From Myxococcales bacterium (GTDB lineage Bacteria > Myxococcota_A > UBA796 > GCA-2862545): a stretch of 64,000 bases of DNA. Positions 25,514 through 34,665 of the stretch are shown here, in pieces. Below the pieces are notes generated by a model. It was not told the DNA's origin and did no database searches. It worked only from the letters and a program-made list of their open reading frames with translations. A program made the position numbers and the translations under genes. How positions within the stretch are numbered: the stretch's first letter is position 1; every line of letters begins with the position of its first letter. The DNA lies in assembly GCA_019634415.1 (NCBI GenBank), contig JAHQVJ010000254.1:1-64000 (forward strand), read 5' to 3'.

Positions 25514-26680
25514 TCAGTCCCAGTAGCCGAGGTCCCCGATCGTGAAGGTCGCCTGCCCCAAGGCGTAGGGCAGCGTGCCCAGCTCCAGCATCGCCCCCGC
25601 CTCTCCCATCGTCAGCAAGGCCGTGCCCTCGTCGGTGGTGGAGAGCAGCTCGTCCGACCCGTCGCCGTCCACGTCGAGCACCGTGTAGGCGATCTCGCCG
25701 AGCACGTGAGGGTCGATGCGATCGGCGTCGAAGGTGCCATCGCCACGAGACAGGTACAGCGAGACCGCGGCGACGGTGGTGATGACGAGATCCTCTCGCC
25801 CGTCCCCGTCGATGTCGCCGACGTCGTATTGCACGCTGTCGACAGGTAGGTCCAGCCGATCCGGCGCCATCTCCCAGTGCCCGAACGGCCCCGATCCCCA
25901 GAACTGGGTGCCATGGGTGGTGTCGACGACCAGCACGTCGTCGTCTCCGTCCCCCTCCATGTCGAAGGGCACGAAGTCCACCACCAGGTCGTCGCCGTGC
26001 TGCAGCGTCAGTGCCGGGAAGGTGCCTCCCGAGTAGACGAACTGGCTCTGCCCCATCGACGTGATCACGAGGTCGTCGCTACCGTCTCCGTCGAAGTCGC
26101 CCGACGTCAAGGCCACCTCGCCCAGGCCGCTGCCCCCGAAGAGCTGCGAGTCGAAGCCGCTCCCAGTCCAGGTCCAGCGATACCAGGCGTCGGGCGCCAC
26201 CACGAACAGCTCCGATTGCCCGTCCCCGTCCACGTCGCTGGGCACGAGGAGCGCCTCACCCAGGCGCGTTCCGCTGTCGGTCCATCGCGTGTCGTACCAG
26301 CCCACACCGTCGGCGATCCAGACCTCGGAGCCAGCGGAGGTGGTGACCACCAGGTCGACGAGGCCGTCGCCGTCGAAGTCGGCGGGGGTCAGCTCGGCAT
26401 CGGCCGTGCCCAGATCGTCGCGAAACGGCCCCTCGAACCACGTCCCGTCCCCCACCGCGAACAGCCACTGCGACCCAGCCTCCGTCGAGACGATCACGTC
26501 GTCGTGGTCGCCGGGAAGCTGAGGCGGGACCTCGGTCGCCGTGGGGGTCGGCTCGGTCGGGCTCGGCGGTGTGGGAGCCGGCTGTGTCGACGGCGGCGTC
26601 GTTCGCGTCTCGGTGCCTGGCTCGGTCGCTTGCTTGCAGCCCCAGACACCCAACAGGATCATGGCGTGTAGACGCATCAT
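25514..26680 (-). CDS. FG-GAP/VCBS-repeat lipoprotein
   Basis: A 388-residue exported protein. The signal MMRLHAMILLGVWGC ends in a lipobox-like Cys, followed by a Pro/Thr-rich linker. The rest is a string of about 45-residue repeats, each with a calcium-loop DxDGDG (DFDGDGLVDLVV, DVDGDGQSELFV, DFDGDGSDDLVI, DIDGDGREDLVI, DVDGDGSDELLS), predicted to form an integrin-like beta-propeller. No catalytic residues. AAGGAG precedes the ATG; an ATG at 26677 is also possible. Confidence 0.85.
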   Translation of the reverse strand: MMRLHAMILLGVWGCKQATEPGTETRTTPPSTQPAPTPPSPTEPTPTATEVPPQLPGDHDDVIVSTEAGSQWLFAVGDGTWFEGPFRDDLGTADAELTPADFDGDGLVDLVVTTSAGSEVWIADGVGWYDTRWTDSGTRLGEALLVPSDVDGDGQSELFVVAPDAWYRWTWTGSGFDSQLFGGSGLGEVALTSGDFDGDGSDDLVITSMGQSQFVYSGGTFPALTLQHGDDLVVDFVPFDMEGDGDDDVLVVDTTHGTQFWGSGPFGHWEMAPDRLDLPVDSVQYDVGDIDGDGREDLVITTVAAVSLYLSRGDGTFDADRIDPHVLGEIAYTVLDVDGDGSDELLSTTDEGTALLTMGEAGAMLELGTLPYALGQATFTIGDLGYWD

Positions 26681-26881
26681 GTGCAGCTCCTTGGCTGTCT
26701 GGAGCCTAGGACTGCGGAGCATTACGCCATCGTGTTTCGTCGCGCGGCGCCATTACGGCCGCACCGCACGAGCCACCGTGCAGCGCCGGATAACGTTCCG
26801 GGCCCGTCGATAACGAACCGCACACGCGCAGCCGGCCTACCGATCCGTCGCGCCCCGTTCTGGGCCGAAAGGACGTGACCC

Positions 26882-28144
26882 ATGCCGACTGTGCTTCGTG
26901 GCCTGCCCCTCTTGCTGAGCGTGGTGGCCTGCCGCCCCCCTGCCGGACCGGACCAGCCCTGGTCGGGCGACACCCCCGAGGGAGCCGTGATGGTGACGCA
27001 GGAGGAGCTCGAGGCCCTGCGCGCGTCGGGCACCCTGCACAACATCCACCCCGACGAGCGGGCGGAGGTCCGAGACCGCCAACGAGCCCGCCGAGACGCA
27101 GACGAGGCCTTGGTGGCCGCCACCCTGGCCGAGCTCCCGAGCCTGCAGCGACACCTCCAGATCGCCCTGCCCGATGGCGCGGCCCAGCGGCCCGACGGGA
27201 CCGTGGAGATGACGCGCGACAACGGAGACGTGGTCGTGCTGATGGGCCGAGATCAAGCCGTCGGCGACCTGGCGGCGACGCTGCGGTCGAGGGACGACGC
27301 CCACACGCAGCGCACCTTGCTGCGAACCCTGCACCCCGCTGCCCCTCCCGAGTGCCGCGGTGCCATCGCCGCTCCCGAGACGTGGGAGGAGATGCAGGCG
27401 CCCGACCTGCTGAACGCTGTACAGACCCTGTCCGCCTGCGCGGCCGACATCATCGACCACCAGCCCGACCATCCCTCGATGCTCCCGGATGCGCCCCGGG
27501 CCGCCTGGCCCTACCAGGCCCCCCGGCCTGCGAGCGACCAGCTCACCGACGACGTCGACCCCGGGTGCTACGACGCCGACGGCAACCCGATGGCCTCGAG
27601 CGTCGTCGATCTGGGGTCCCCCGTCGTGGCCCCCTACCTGCCCGAGGTCCGCGACCAGGCACGACGAGGCACCTGCGCCGCATTCGCCACGGTCTCGGCG
27701 CTGGAGCTGTACGTCGCGCGCATCTACGGTCGACCCACCAACCTCTCCGAGCAGTCGATCTACGCCCTGGCCAAGGCACTGTGGTACGACGAATGGGACG
27801 ACGACGGGCTCCCGACCGCCCACTTCCTGGACGACCTGTCGGAGTCGGGCACGGCCGTTCCGTTCGAGCCCACCTGGACCTACAACCCGTCCCGACAGAT
27901 CCTGCCCCTCCTCTTCCTGCAGGCCTGCAACGGCTACGACGGTGTGATGTGTGCGGAGAACGCACCGCAGACGCAGCGCATCTGCGTGGAGCAGGCGGGA
28001 CTCCCCTACTGCTTCGTGTGGATGCCCTCCTTCGCCGACGGCTACTCCATGCCCGTCAGTGCCTCGGCGTTCATCCACTTCGAGGGTGACTTCCACGCAC
28101 TGAACTGCTGCTCGTCGCAGGGTACTCCGCCGTGGCCAGCCTGA
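26882..28144 (+). CDS. C1-family (papain-like) protease, 5' part of a frameshifted gene
   Basis: This frame gives 420 residues: lipoprotein signal (MPTVLRGLPLLLSVVAC), a helical pro-like region, and the start of a papain fold with the oxyanion Gln and catalytic Cys in EVRDQARRGTCAAFATVSALE near 260. The His and Asn of the triad are absent; they lie in the overlapping frame at 28132-29289. The last residues (LNCCSSQGTPPWPA) look out of frame. Adding one G after position 28102 would restore one long protein (ALELLLVAGYSAVASL). So this is a mutated or mis-sequenced gene, or less likely a -1 frameshift. Confidence 0.75.
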   Translation: MPTVLRGLPLLLSVVACRPPAGPDQPWSGDTPEGAVMVTQEELEALRASGTLHNIHPDERAEVRDRQRARRDADEALVAATLAELPSLQRHLQIALPDGAAQRPDGTVEMTRDNGDVVVLMGRDQAVGDLAATLRSRDDAHTQRTLLRTLHPAAPPECRGAIAAPETWEEMQAPDLLNAVQTLSACAADIIDHQPDHPSMLPDAPRAAWPYQAPRPASDQLTDDVDPGCYDADGNPMASSVVDLGSPVVAPYLPEVRDQARRGTCAAFATVSALELYVARIYGRPTNLSEQSIYALAKALWYDEWDDDGLPTAHFLDDLSESGTAVPFEPTWTYNPSRQILPLLFLQACNGYDGVMCAENAPQTQRICVEQAGLPYCFVWMPSFADGYSMPVSASAFIHFEGDFHALNCCSSQGTPPWPA

Positions 28145-29289
28145 CCTTGACCGAGGAGTTCGTCGGCATCGAGGAAGGCTTGTGGACCGCCGGCCTGCAC
28201 GACGACAGCGACGAAGTCGGCGGCCACGCCGTGCACTTGCTGGCCTACCGTCCACCCAACGGCACCGGCGAGCACGACCCCTTCGAGGGCTACGTGCTGA
28301 TCCGGAACTCGTGGGGCTGTGACTGGGGCGACAACGGCTACGCCTGGGTCCCGATGCAGTGGATGCTCGAGCACGTGCGCTCCGTCACCGTGCTCGCGGC
28401 CGCGCGCGAGGGCGGCAACACCGCCCCCGAGGTCCAGATCCTGACCCCCGCGGAGGGAGCCAGCCTCCCCTACGACGGCTTCTTCCCCGATCCCATCCGG
28501 CTCGAGGCGCGGGCGGACGACGTGGAGGACGGCGAGGACTGCTGCACCTTCCGCTGGTGGTCGAGCCGCGACGGAGACCTGGGCACGGGCCCGGCGATCG
28601 AGCACACCTTCACGGCCCCTGGCGCCCACCACCTGCGCGCCTACGCCACCGACTCCGAGGGTCGGGAGTCCTACTCGTCGGTGAACGTGCTGCTCACGAA
28701 CACGGCACCCACGGTGGAGATCGTGGGCCCCCACCGGGTCTACCGTGGGTTCACCGCAGTGTACGTGGCCGAGGCCGACGATCCGAACCAGCTCGGTGCG
28801 ACCTGTCTGGACACCCAGTGGATCAGCGCCTCGGTGGGCGACGATCTCAACGGTCGCTCGGGCTGTGCCGTGGTCACCACCTTCGACACCGTGGGACAAC
28901 GGCTCGTGGAGGTGCAGGTGACCGACGCCGACGGGGCCACGGGCACCGACCAGCTGTGGGTGGACGTGGTGGAGCCACCGCTCGACGCCGATCCGCAGGT
29001 CACCATCACCGTGCCCGCCGACGACATCACCGTGTCGGATGATCGACTGTGGTGGATGTTCGCGGTGGTGGACAATCCCACCGGCGCGGTGTTGACCTAT
29101 CGCTGGTACTGGGTCGACGACTCGGACCCCGCCACACAGCACGATCTGAGCACGTTCCAGACCCTGGTGTGGTCACCGTGGCTCGTCGTCGGACAGACCG
29201 ACGAGATCACGCTGGTGTTCGAGGCGACGGACGGCACCGAGGTCTTCTCCGACAGCGTCGGCCTCTTCGTGCTTCATCCGCCCGCGTGA
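28132..29289 (+). CDS. C1-family protease, 3' part of the frameshifted gene, with Ig/PKD-like domains
   Basis: This frame supplies the rest of the papain fold: catalytic His in EVGGHAVHLLAY near 27 and Asn in VLIRNSWGCDWGDNGYAWV near 52. Two or three Ig/PKD-like beta domains follow (NTAPEVQILTPAEGASL; TAPTVEIVGPHR; ADPQVTITVPADD). Such C-terminal modules are common in secreted myxobacterial hydrolases. In-frame coding begins upstream of the nominal GTG (LLLVAGYSAV), after a TGA at 28087, showing that the two frames were once one gene of about 800 codons. Confidence 0.75.
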   Translation: MASLTLTEEFVGIEEGLWTAGLHDDSDEVGGHAVHLLAYRPPNGTGEHDPFEGYVLIRNSWGCDWGDNGYAWVPMQWMLEHVRSVTVLAAAREGGNTAPEVQILTPAEGASLPYDGFFPDPIRLEARADDVEDGEDCCTFRWWSSRDGDLGTGPAIEHTFTAPGAHHLRAYATDSEGRESYSSVNVLLTNTAPTVEIVGPHRVYRGFTAVYVAEADDPNQLGATCLDTQWISASVGDDLNGRSGCAVVTTFDTVGQRLVEVQVTDADGATGTDQLWVDVVEPPLDADPQVTITVPADDITVSDDRLWWMFAVVDNPTGAVLTYRWYWVDDSDPATQHDLSTFQTLVWSPWLVVGQTDEITLVFEATDGTEVFSDSVGLFVLHPPA

Positions 29290-29320
29290 CCGGCGCAGGC
29301 GGGTCCGGTAAGGGACCCGC

Positions 29321-29596
29321 ATGCGCATGCATCTGATCATCCACGGCCACGTCCACGGCGTGTTCTTCCGCGCGAGCACCCAGGAGCAGGCCAACGCCTC
29401 GAACCTGACAGGATGGGTCCGCAACCGACCCACCGGAACCGTGGAGGTGGTGGCCGAGGGGTTCGAGTCGGATCTGCAGACGCTGCTGCAGTGGTGCCGC
29501 CAGGGTCCACCTGCCGCCCGAGTCGACGACGTGGACGTTCGCTGGCTGCCCGCCCAAGGCACGTTCGCGGACTTCGAGATCGCGCCGAACGGCTAG
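29321..29596 (+). CDS. acyP: Acylphosphatase
   Basis: A 91-residue enzyme with the full signature: the phosphate loop GHVHGVFFRAST with the catalytic Arg near 18, and GWVRNRPTGTVEVVAEG with the catalytic Asn near 35. It hydrolyses acyl phosphates such as carbamoyl- or acetyl-phosphate in the cytoplasm. The length is standard. The stop codon overlaps the stop of the START-domain gene on the other strand. Confidence 0.92.
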   Translation: MRMHLIIHGHVHGVFFRASTQEQANASNLTGWVRNRPTGTVEVVAEGFESDLQTLLQWCRQGPPAARVDDVDVRWLPAQGTFADFEIAPNG

Positions 29597-30288
29597 AGGT
29601 CGGCGCTCTCGAGCTCGGCGCTGATGAAGCGGATGTCGAGCAGAGACTCGATCATGCCGTTGCGGATCGGCTTGTAGGTGGTGTCGTTGGGAAAGGACCC
29701 GCCGAGATCGTGCACGCTGTCGGACGTCAGCACGCTGGCGCCCCAGTCGGTGGGCGTCACCGTGAAGCGATTGTGCACCAGCGGCACCCGCACCACGCCC
29801 CGTGGGGTCGGCTCGTCGTAGTCGTGGATGTTCTGGACGTCCACGTGGTACTCGCCCGTCTCGGGGTCGTGGGTGAAGCGCATGCGCTCGTAGACCTCTC
29901 GGTCGCGGAAGGGCCAGGGCATGCTCGCGAGCCCGTAGGTCACCACCTCCTCCTCGGACTCGTACAGGACCTGAAGCTCGAACCCCTCGATCTCGTAGGA
30001 CTCGTCGAGCATGCGGAACCGCAGGGCCTCGAGGGTCACCTCGGGAGGCGCCTCCACCAGACCCGCGACGCGAATTTCCTTCACACTGGCCCCAGGTGCG
30101 TCGCGATCGTAGGCCACCCAGGTGGGCGGCTCGGCCTCGTCCACGTCTCGGACCTCCCAGCCCGTCGAGTCCGGTAGCCAGTCGAGCTGCGGCTCGACAT
30201 GATGGCCGGCACAGCCGCCGAGCAAGGCGAGGCTCGCGAGGGAGAGGAGTGCGGGCGAGGGACCGTGGAACAATCGTGCATCGGACAT
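29593..30288 (-). CDS. START-domain lipoprotein
   Basis: A 231-residue exported protein with signal SPALLSLASLALLGGC. The mature part reads as a START lipid-binding fold: YGLASMPWPFRDREVYERMRF near 125 is typical, with the long C-terminal helix FPNDTTYKPIRNGMIESL. START proteins bind sterols or other hydrophobic ligands, and some bacterial forms move lipids across the periplasm. GGAGG stands seven bases before the ATG. Confidence 0.75.
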   Translation of the reverse strand: MSDARLFHGPSPALLSLASLALLGGCAGHHVEPQLDWLPDSTGWEVRDVDEAEPPTWVAYDRDAPGASVKEIRVAGLVEAPPEVTLEALRFRMLDESYEIEGFELQVLYESEEEVVTYGLASMPWPFRDREVYERMRFTHDPETGEYHVDVQNIHDYDEPTPRGVVRVPLVHNRFTVTPTDWGASVLTSDSVHDLGGSFPNDTTYKPIRNGMIESLLDIRFISAELESADL

Positions 30289-30378
30289 CTGCAACCTCCG
30301 TGTTGGGTGCCGGAGATGTAGCCGCACCGATGTCTTCGGGGATGGTCGGTTTTCGGGACGACCTGGTGCGTGATCGTT

Positions 30379-31305
30379 CTATGGACGATCGGACTCCTGC
30401 ACGCCTTGTGTCGGGGGCCTTCCGCTGCCGTCGAAGCGCCAGAGGTGTCGCTCGAAGCCCTCGGTGATGGCGCGCCGACAGGCCCGCAGCCGCGCGTTCG
30501 TGCGCAGGTCGGGATGCGACAGCAGCCACAGGTCCCCGAGGTGGGGCAGCTGGGGGGTGGGGAGGCGCCGCAGCTCCGGCTCCACGTCGCCCACGTAGCA
30601 GGGCAGCAGCCCCACGCCGTAGCCGTACTTCAAGGCCGAGACGAGCACCGCCAGCGACGAGAACCCGCCCCAGATCTCGAGGTGACTGTAGGGGGTAGTG
30701 CTGGCCAGGTTGCGCTGGACGTCGGGGTCGTCGAAGGCGGCCCAGCGCGCCTCGGAGTCGGCTCGCTCGGGATCGAGGCGCTCGGCGTGGGCCACGGCGA
30801 CGTAGCTGCACATGTGCATCGGCGCGATCCGGGTGCCGATCAGGTGCTGAGGAGGCTGCTTCGACACGGGCAGCGCGCGGATGCCGATGTCGGCCTCGCG
30901 CCTCGACAGATCGAAGAGGCGGTCGTCCACCCCCACGTGCAGCGCGATCCCGGGGTGCTGCGCGCAGAAGGGCTGCAGCACGGCGAGCACCAGATCCGCC
31001 ACCCAGGCGTCGCCGCAGGTGATCGAGATCTTCCCCTCGAGCTGGTCGTCACGCCCCAGCACTCCGCGCTCGATGGCGCCCATCTCGGCGTCGACCCGCT
31101 CTGCACCAGGCAGCATGTCCTGGCCAGCCTGAGTCAGCGCGAAGCCGCCCCGGCTGCGATCGAACAGACGCGTACCGAGCTCCTCTTCGAGCGCCTCCAC
31201 GCGGCGCAGCACGGTGGAGTGGCTCACCCCGAGGGCCGAGCCTGCCGCGCGGACGGAGCCCGTGCGCGCGAGCGCGAGGAAGTGTCGAAGGTCGTTCCAG
31301 TCCAT
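30379..31305 (-). CDS. LysR-family transcriptional regulator
   Basis: A 308-residue protein. The helix-turn-helix is in residues 3-60 (LRHFLALARTGSVRAAGSALGVSHSTVLRRVEALE), with the effector domain from 92 (EGKISITCGDAWVADLVLAV). The first 300 residues are standard; the tail is slightly extended. It begins only 7 bases after the P450 stop on the same strand and has no clear ribosome site, so it may be translated by coupling. It may regulate the P450 or the divergent CsgG-like gene. Confidence 0.9.
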   Translation of the reverse strand: MDWNDLRHFLALARTGSVRAAGSALGVSHSTVLRRVEALEEELGTRLFDRSRGGFALTQAGQDMLPGAERVDAEMGAIERGVLGRDDQLEGKISITCGDAWVADLVLAVLQPFCAQHPGIALHVGVDDRLFDLSRREADIGIRALPVSKQPPQHLIGTRIAPMHMCSYVAVAHAERLDPERADSEARWAAFDDPDVQRNLASTTPYSHLEIWGGFSSLAVLVSALKYGYGVGLLPCYVGDVEPELRRLPTPQLPHLGDLWLLSHPDLRTNARLRACRRAITEGFERHLWRFDGSGRPPTQGVQESDRP

Positions 31306-31312
31306 GGCTCGA

Positions 31313-32470
31313 TTATGCGCCAGGCACTCGCCAGCTCGCCTCCACCGCGGGGGGAGCCCGAAAGACCAGGCCCTCCACCTGCTGCAGCCGCCCCGGCTGC
31401 AGTCCAGGGAGCTGCAGCACGGCAGCCAGCACCGCCGCGGCCTCGCGACGCGCCAGGTGCGCCCCCAGGCAGGCGTGGGGCCCGCGCGCGAACGCGAGGT
31501 GCTGGTGCGCGTTGGGCCGACCCAGCTCGAAGCGATCCGGATCCGCGAAGATGGCCGGATCTCGATTGGCCGCCGTCAGCGACACCCGCACGAGGTCCCC
31601 CGCTGCGATCGAGGCTCCCCCAAGCGAGCCGTCTCGGGTGGCGTAGCGGTCCACCACCGCTGCCGCTGGCTCCATCCGCATGGACTCCTCGACGGCGCTG
31701 GCCACGAGGCCGGGATCCTCGCGAAGGGCGTCGAGCAGCCGGTCGTCGTGCAGCACGAAGCGGAGGGTGGTGGCCGTGGTGCTCTCCGCCGTGACGATGC
31801 CCCCGAACAGCAGGACCGCCACGTTGGAGACGATCTCGTCCACGGTGAGCTGCCCACCGGCGTGCACCGAGGCGAGCAGCCCGCTCGTGGGCACGCTCCG
31901 CACCACGGCCGCCCCCAGCGCCTCGAAGGCCGCCTGTGCGGTGCCGGGCACGGCTCCACCTGCGGTCACGTGATCCACGCCCGCCTCGATGGCGCCGTAC
32001 CAACCCAGGAGCTGCGCCACGTCCACATCGTGCAGATCCAGGGCCCGGGCCATCACGTCGACCGCCAGCGGTGCCGCCAGGCGAGCCCGCAGATCGGCGC
32101 TCCCCCGCGGCACGAGCTGCTCCAGGAGCTGCCCGACGCGCTCGTCGACGAACGGCAGCAGCTGCCCGCGACCCGCTACCAGGAAGGGCGTCCGGTGCCG
32201 CTGGTGCGCGGCGCCGTCCAACGACAGCATGCTCGGGCCCACCACCTGGGCCGTGGAGAACCGCGGATCGTCCACCGTGTAGGTCTCGGCATCGCGCATC
32301 ACCTCCACGCACAGGTCGTGGCGCGTGACGAGCCAGCATCCGAGGTCGGCCAGCCACGAGACGGGCTCGCGCTCCCGCAGCGAGGCCAGTGCCGTGTGCG
32401 GATCCGCCGCGAGCACGGCGCGGGTCACACCGACTCCCTCGGGCACCGTCGAGCGCCTGTCCCCAGCCAT
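31313..32470 (-). CDS. Cytochrome P450 (bacterial class I type)
   Basis: A 385-residue soluble P450. The heme-thiolate motif FARGPHACLGAHLAR is near 328-342 and the ExxR motif EESMRMEP near 245. The I-helix reads LLFGGIVTAESTT: the glycine pair and Thr of the oxygen-binding groove are present, but the acidic residue usually before the Thr is Val. A dedicated ferredoxin is not encoded nearby. A divergent CATAAT-like -10 and GGGGAGG precede the ATG. The LysR gene follows after 7 bases. Confidence 0.88.
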   Translation of the reverse strand: MAGDRRSTVPEGVGVTRAVLAADPHTALASLREREPVSWLADLGCWLVTRHDLCVEVMRDAETYTVDDPRFSTAQVVGPSMLSLDGAAHQRHRTPFLVAGRGQLLPFVDERVGQLLEQLVPRGSADLRARLAAPLAVDVMARALDLHDVDVAQLLGWYGAIEAGVDHVTAGGAVPGTAQAAFEALGAAVVRSVPTSGLLASVHAGGQLTVDEIVSNVAVLLFGGIVTAESTTATTLRFVLHDDRLLDALREDPGLVASAVEESMRMEPAAAVVDRYATRDGSLGGASIAAGDLVRVSLTAANRDPAIFADPDRFELGRPNAHQHLAFARGPHACLGAHLARREAAAVLAAVLQLPGLQPGRLQQVEGLVFRAPPAVEASWRVPGA

Positions 32471-32496
32471 GTGACCTCCCCCGTGCGACGGGCTCG

Positions 32497-32503
32497 CATT
32501 ATG
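32497..32503. promoter_or_regulatory. Possible shared divergent -10 element
   Basis: GCATTATGC lies between the divergent P450 and CsgG-like genes. Read on the minus strand it gives CATAAT, 28 bases before the P450 start, with GGGGAGG in the leader. Read on the plus strand it gives CATTAT, 9 bases before the CsgG-like ATG, which has no ribosome site, consistent with a leaderless transcript. No matching -35 boxes are evident. Confidence 0.25.
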
Positions 32504-32511
32504 CGGCCTGG

Positions 32512-34665
32512 ATGTGGATGTTTCTCCTGATCTGTGGGGCCGACGCCGCCGACCTCCGCGTGGCCGTGGTCGAGTTCGACAACGCCGCCGACACCGACGA
32601 CCTCGACGCGCTCGGCAAGGGCCTGCAGTCCATGATCACGTCGGATCTGGCGCAGGTCTCGGAGCTGCAGCTCGTGGAGCGAGCGCGGCTCGATGCCCTC
32701 CGGGCCGAGCTGGCCCTGTCGCAGTCGGAGCTGACGGACCCCGAGACGGCCGCAAGGCTCGGCAAGCTCGCGGGCGCCACCCACCTCCTCGCGGGCACCT
32801 ACACGGTGGTCGGCGAACGCATGCGGCTCGACGCACGCCTGTTCGCCGTGGAGACCGCCGACGTGGTGCTGTCGGCCGACGTCCAGGGGGAGCGGCAGGC
32901 CTTCTTCGAGCTGGAGAAGGACCTGGTGGCCCAGCTCGTGCGCGCCGTGGACGTGGAGCTTTCGCCCAAGGAGCGAGCAGGCGTCGCCCGCATCCACACC
33001 GCCGACTTCGACGCCTTCGTGAGCTTCTCCGAGGGCATCGCCCTGTTCGACGAGGCCCGCTACGACGCGGCGCTCGACCGCCTGAAGCGTGCCACCGCCG
33101 CCGACGAGGACTTCAAGCTCGCCCGCCTCACCCTGCAGTCCTACACCGACATCGTGGCCGATCTCCGTCGCCGCGCCTCCGATCTGAGCCGCGCCAGAGC
33201 CGAGATCGCCCAGGTGCAGCTCGAAGGCGCAGCGGCAGAGCAGGCCCAGGTGGTGCAGAGGCTGCACCAGATCGCGCAGCAGACGGGCCCCACCCACCAG
33301 CGAGATCGGCTCACCGCGCTGTATCTGCTGGCCTCCGCCCATCAGCGACCCGACACCCACATGAAGGCGCTGGGCACGGTCTCCGACGCGTTCGCCCTGG
33401 CGCGTGCTGGCGAGCGCTACGCCCAGGCCTACCTCGCCGAGGCCCGAGCGCTGTTCCCGGCCTGCCCGCTCGCCGTGGACCACTACGCCAGTCGGGGCCT
33501 ACCGCCCCTCGATCGATTCGACGAGCTCTTCGCGCTACACCGCAAGGCGCTGTTCCCCCCTCGCGGCGAGATGTCGCGCGATCACCTGCGAGAGCTGTCG
33601 AACCTGGTTCCCTTCAACGTGGCAGCGCTCTACCTGGACTCGAGCGAGCGGGCTCGACTCCTCGACGAGGTGCTGACGGCCTGGCAGAGCGCAGATCTCG
33701 AGCCGCCTCGCCCGCACGACTGGCGGCGGCTCTCCGAGCTGTACCGAGCGGTGCTCGAGCTCGACCGGAGCACGGCCGTGCTGCGTGGTCTGGCCGCAGG
33801 CTCCGACGACGAGGGGTGGGTGCGCTCCATCGCGCGCGACATCGAGCGAAACGGCGAGCTGCAGGCGCGCCTGCAGCAGGTGGCCGCCAGCGACACGCCC
33901 TTCACCACCTACGAGGCCATGACCGTGCTGCAGAAGGGCCGCGGCATCGTGCAGCGCTCCCACGACTGGCTCGGCGATCCCGATCATCGCGAGGTTCGCT
34001 TCGTGCTCAACGGCGTGCGCAGCCTGCACCATCGAGAGCATCGGCTGGTGGACGGGCACCCCATCTGGGTGCTGCTGGGCCAGCGCGTGCTCCACACCGG
34101 CCCTCGCACCGACGACCTGCGCGGCCAGGGACTCCGCTTCGGCGGCAACGATCGCGCGCGCAGCCTGGCGGTCGTAGACGGTGTTCCCCGCTCCGAGGTC
34201 CGCGCCACCTTCACCATCGACACCCGCCCCGCTCGCGACTGGTGGCCCACCACCACCCACCCACGGTCGCACCGGGACTTCGATCCGCAGACCACCCAGA
34301 TGGCCGCGGCCACCGTGAGCTTCGTGTTCGGACTGCGCGACGTCGACACCCCCGGCAAGCGACCCGCCAGCGCCTGGATGGTGCGCCTGCGGCCCGATGC
34401 CCTACAGGTGGTCCGCACCGTGGAGTCCCTCGACGATCCGCCACGCCTCGACGACTGGGACGACACCGTGCTGTTCGAGAGCCCCCTCCCCGCGCCCCCC
34501 CAGCGACAGCTCTCCGTGGACGTGGGGCGCGACGCGGTGGTGGTCACCGTGGACGGCGCGGAGCACCGCATCGAGATCTCCGGCCTGCAGCCAGGCTTCC
34601 AGGGCCTGATGTGGACAGGCCCCGGCTACGCCGAGGTGCGCGACCTTAGCGTGCGCGCTCCTTGA
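32512..34665 (+). CDS. CsgG/FlgO-like N-terminal domain protein with long helical body
   Basis: A 717-residue protein. A short hydrophobic start (MWMFLLICGADAADL) looks like a minimal signal peptide. Residues 14-150 match the CsgG/FlgO/TolB-N-like fold that senses or assembles at the outer membrane (RVAVVEFDN, GLQSMITSDLAQVSELQLVE, ARLGKLAGATHLLAGTYTVVG). A TPR-like helical region follows (ALFDEARYDAALDRLKRAT near 195), then a C-terminal beta-rich part. Function unknown; such proteins often accompany envelope stress or secretion systems. The start could also be the ATG at 32518. The 3' end overlaps the TerB-like gene by 20 bases. Confidence 0.65.
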   Translation: MWMFLLICGADAADLRVAVVEFDNAADTDDLDALGKGLQSMITSDLAQVSELQLVERARLDALRAELALSQSELTDPETAARLGKLAGATHLLAGTYTVVGERMRLDARLFAVETADVVLSADVQGERQAFFELEKDLVAQLVRAVDVELSPKERAGVARIHTADFDAFVSFSEGIALFDEARYDAALDRLKRATAADEDFKLARLTLQSYTDIVADLRRRASDLSRARAEIAQVQLEGAAAEQAQVVQRLHQIAQQTGPTHQRDRLTALYLLASAHQRPDTHMKALGTVSDAFALARAGERYAQAYLAEARALFPACPLAVDHYASRGLPPLDRFDELFALHRKALFPPRGEMSRDHLRELSNLVPFNVAALYLDSSERARLLDEVLTAWQSADLEPPRPHDWRRLSELYRAVLELDRSTAVLRGLAAGSDDEGWVRSIARDIERNGELQARLQQVAASDTPFTTYEAMTVLQKGRGIVQRSHDWLGDPDHREVRFVLNGVRSLHHREHRLVDGHPIWVLLGQRVLHTGPRTDDLRGQGLRFGGNDRARSLAVVDGVPRSEVRATFTIDTRPARDWWPTTTHPRSHRDFDPQTTQMAAATVSFVFGLRDVDTPGKRPASAWMVRLRPDALQVVRTVESLDDPPRLDDWDDTVLFESPLPAPPQRQLSVDVGRDAVVVTVDGAEHRIEISGLQPGFQGLMWTGPGYAEVRDLSVRAP

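Noticed and set aside
30372..30390. GATCGT/ACGATC inverted repeat as a terminator
   Set aside because: Overlaps the LysR stop, has a short stem and no T-run.
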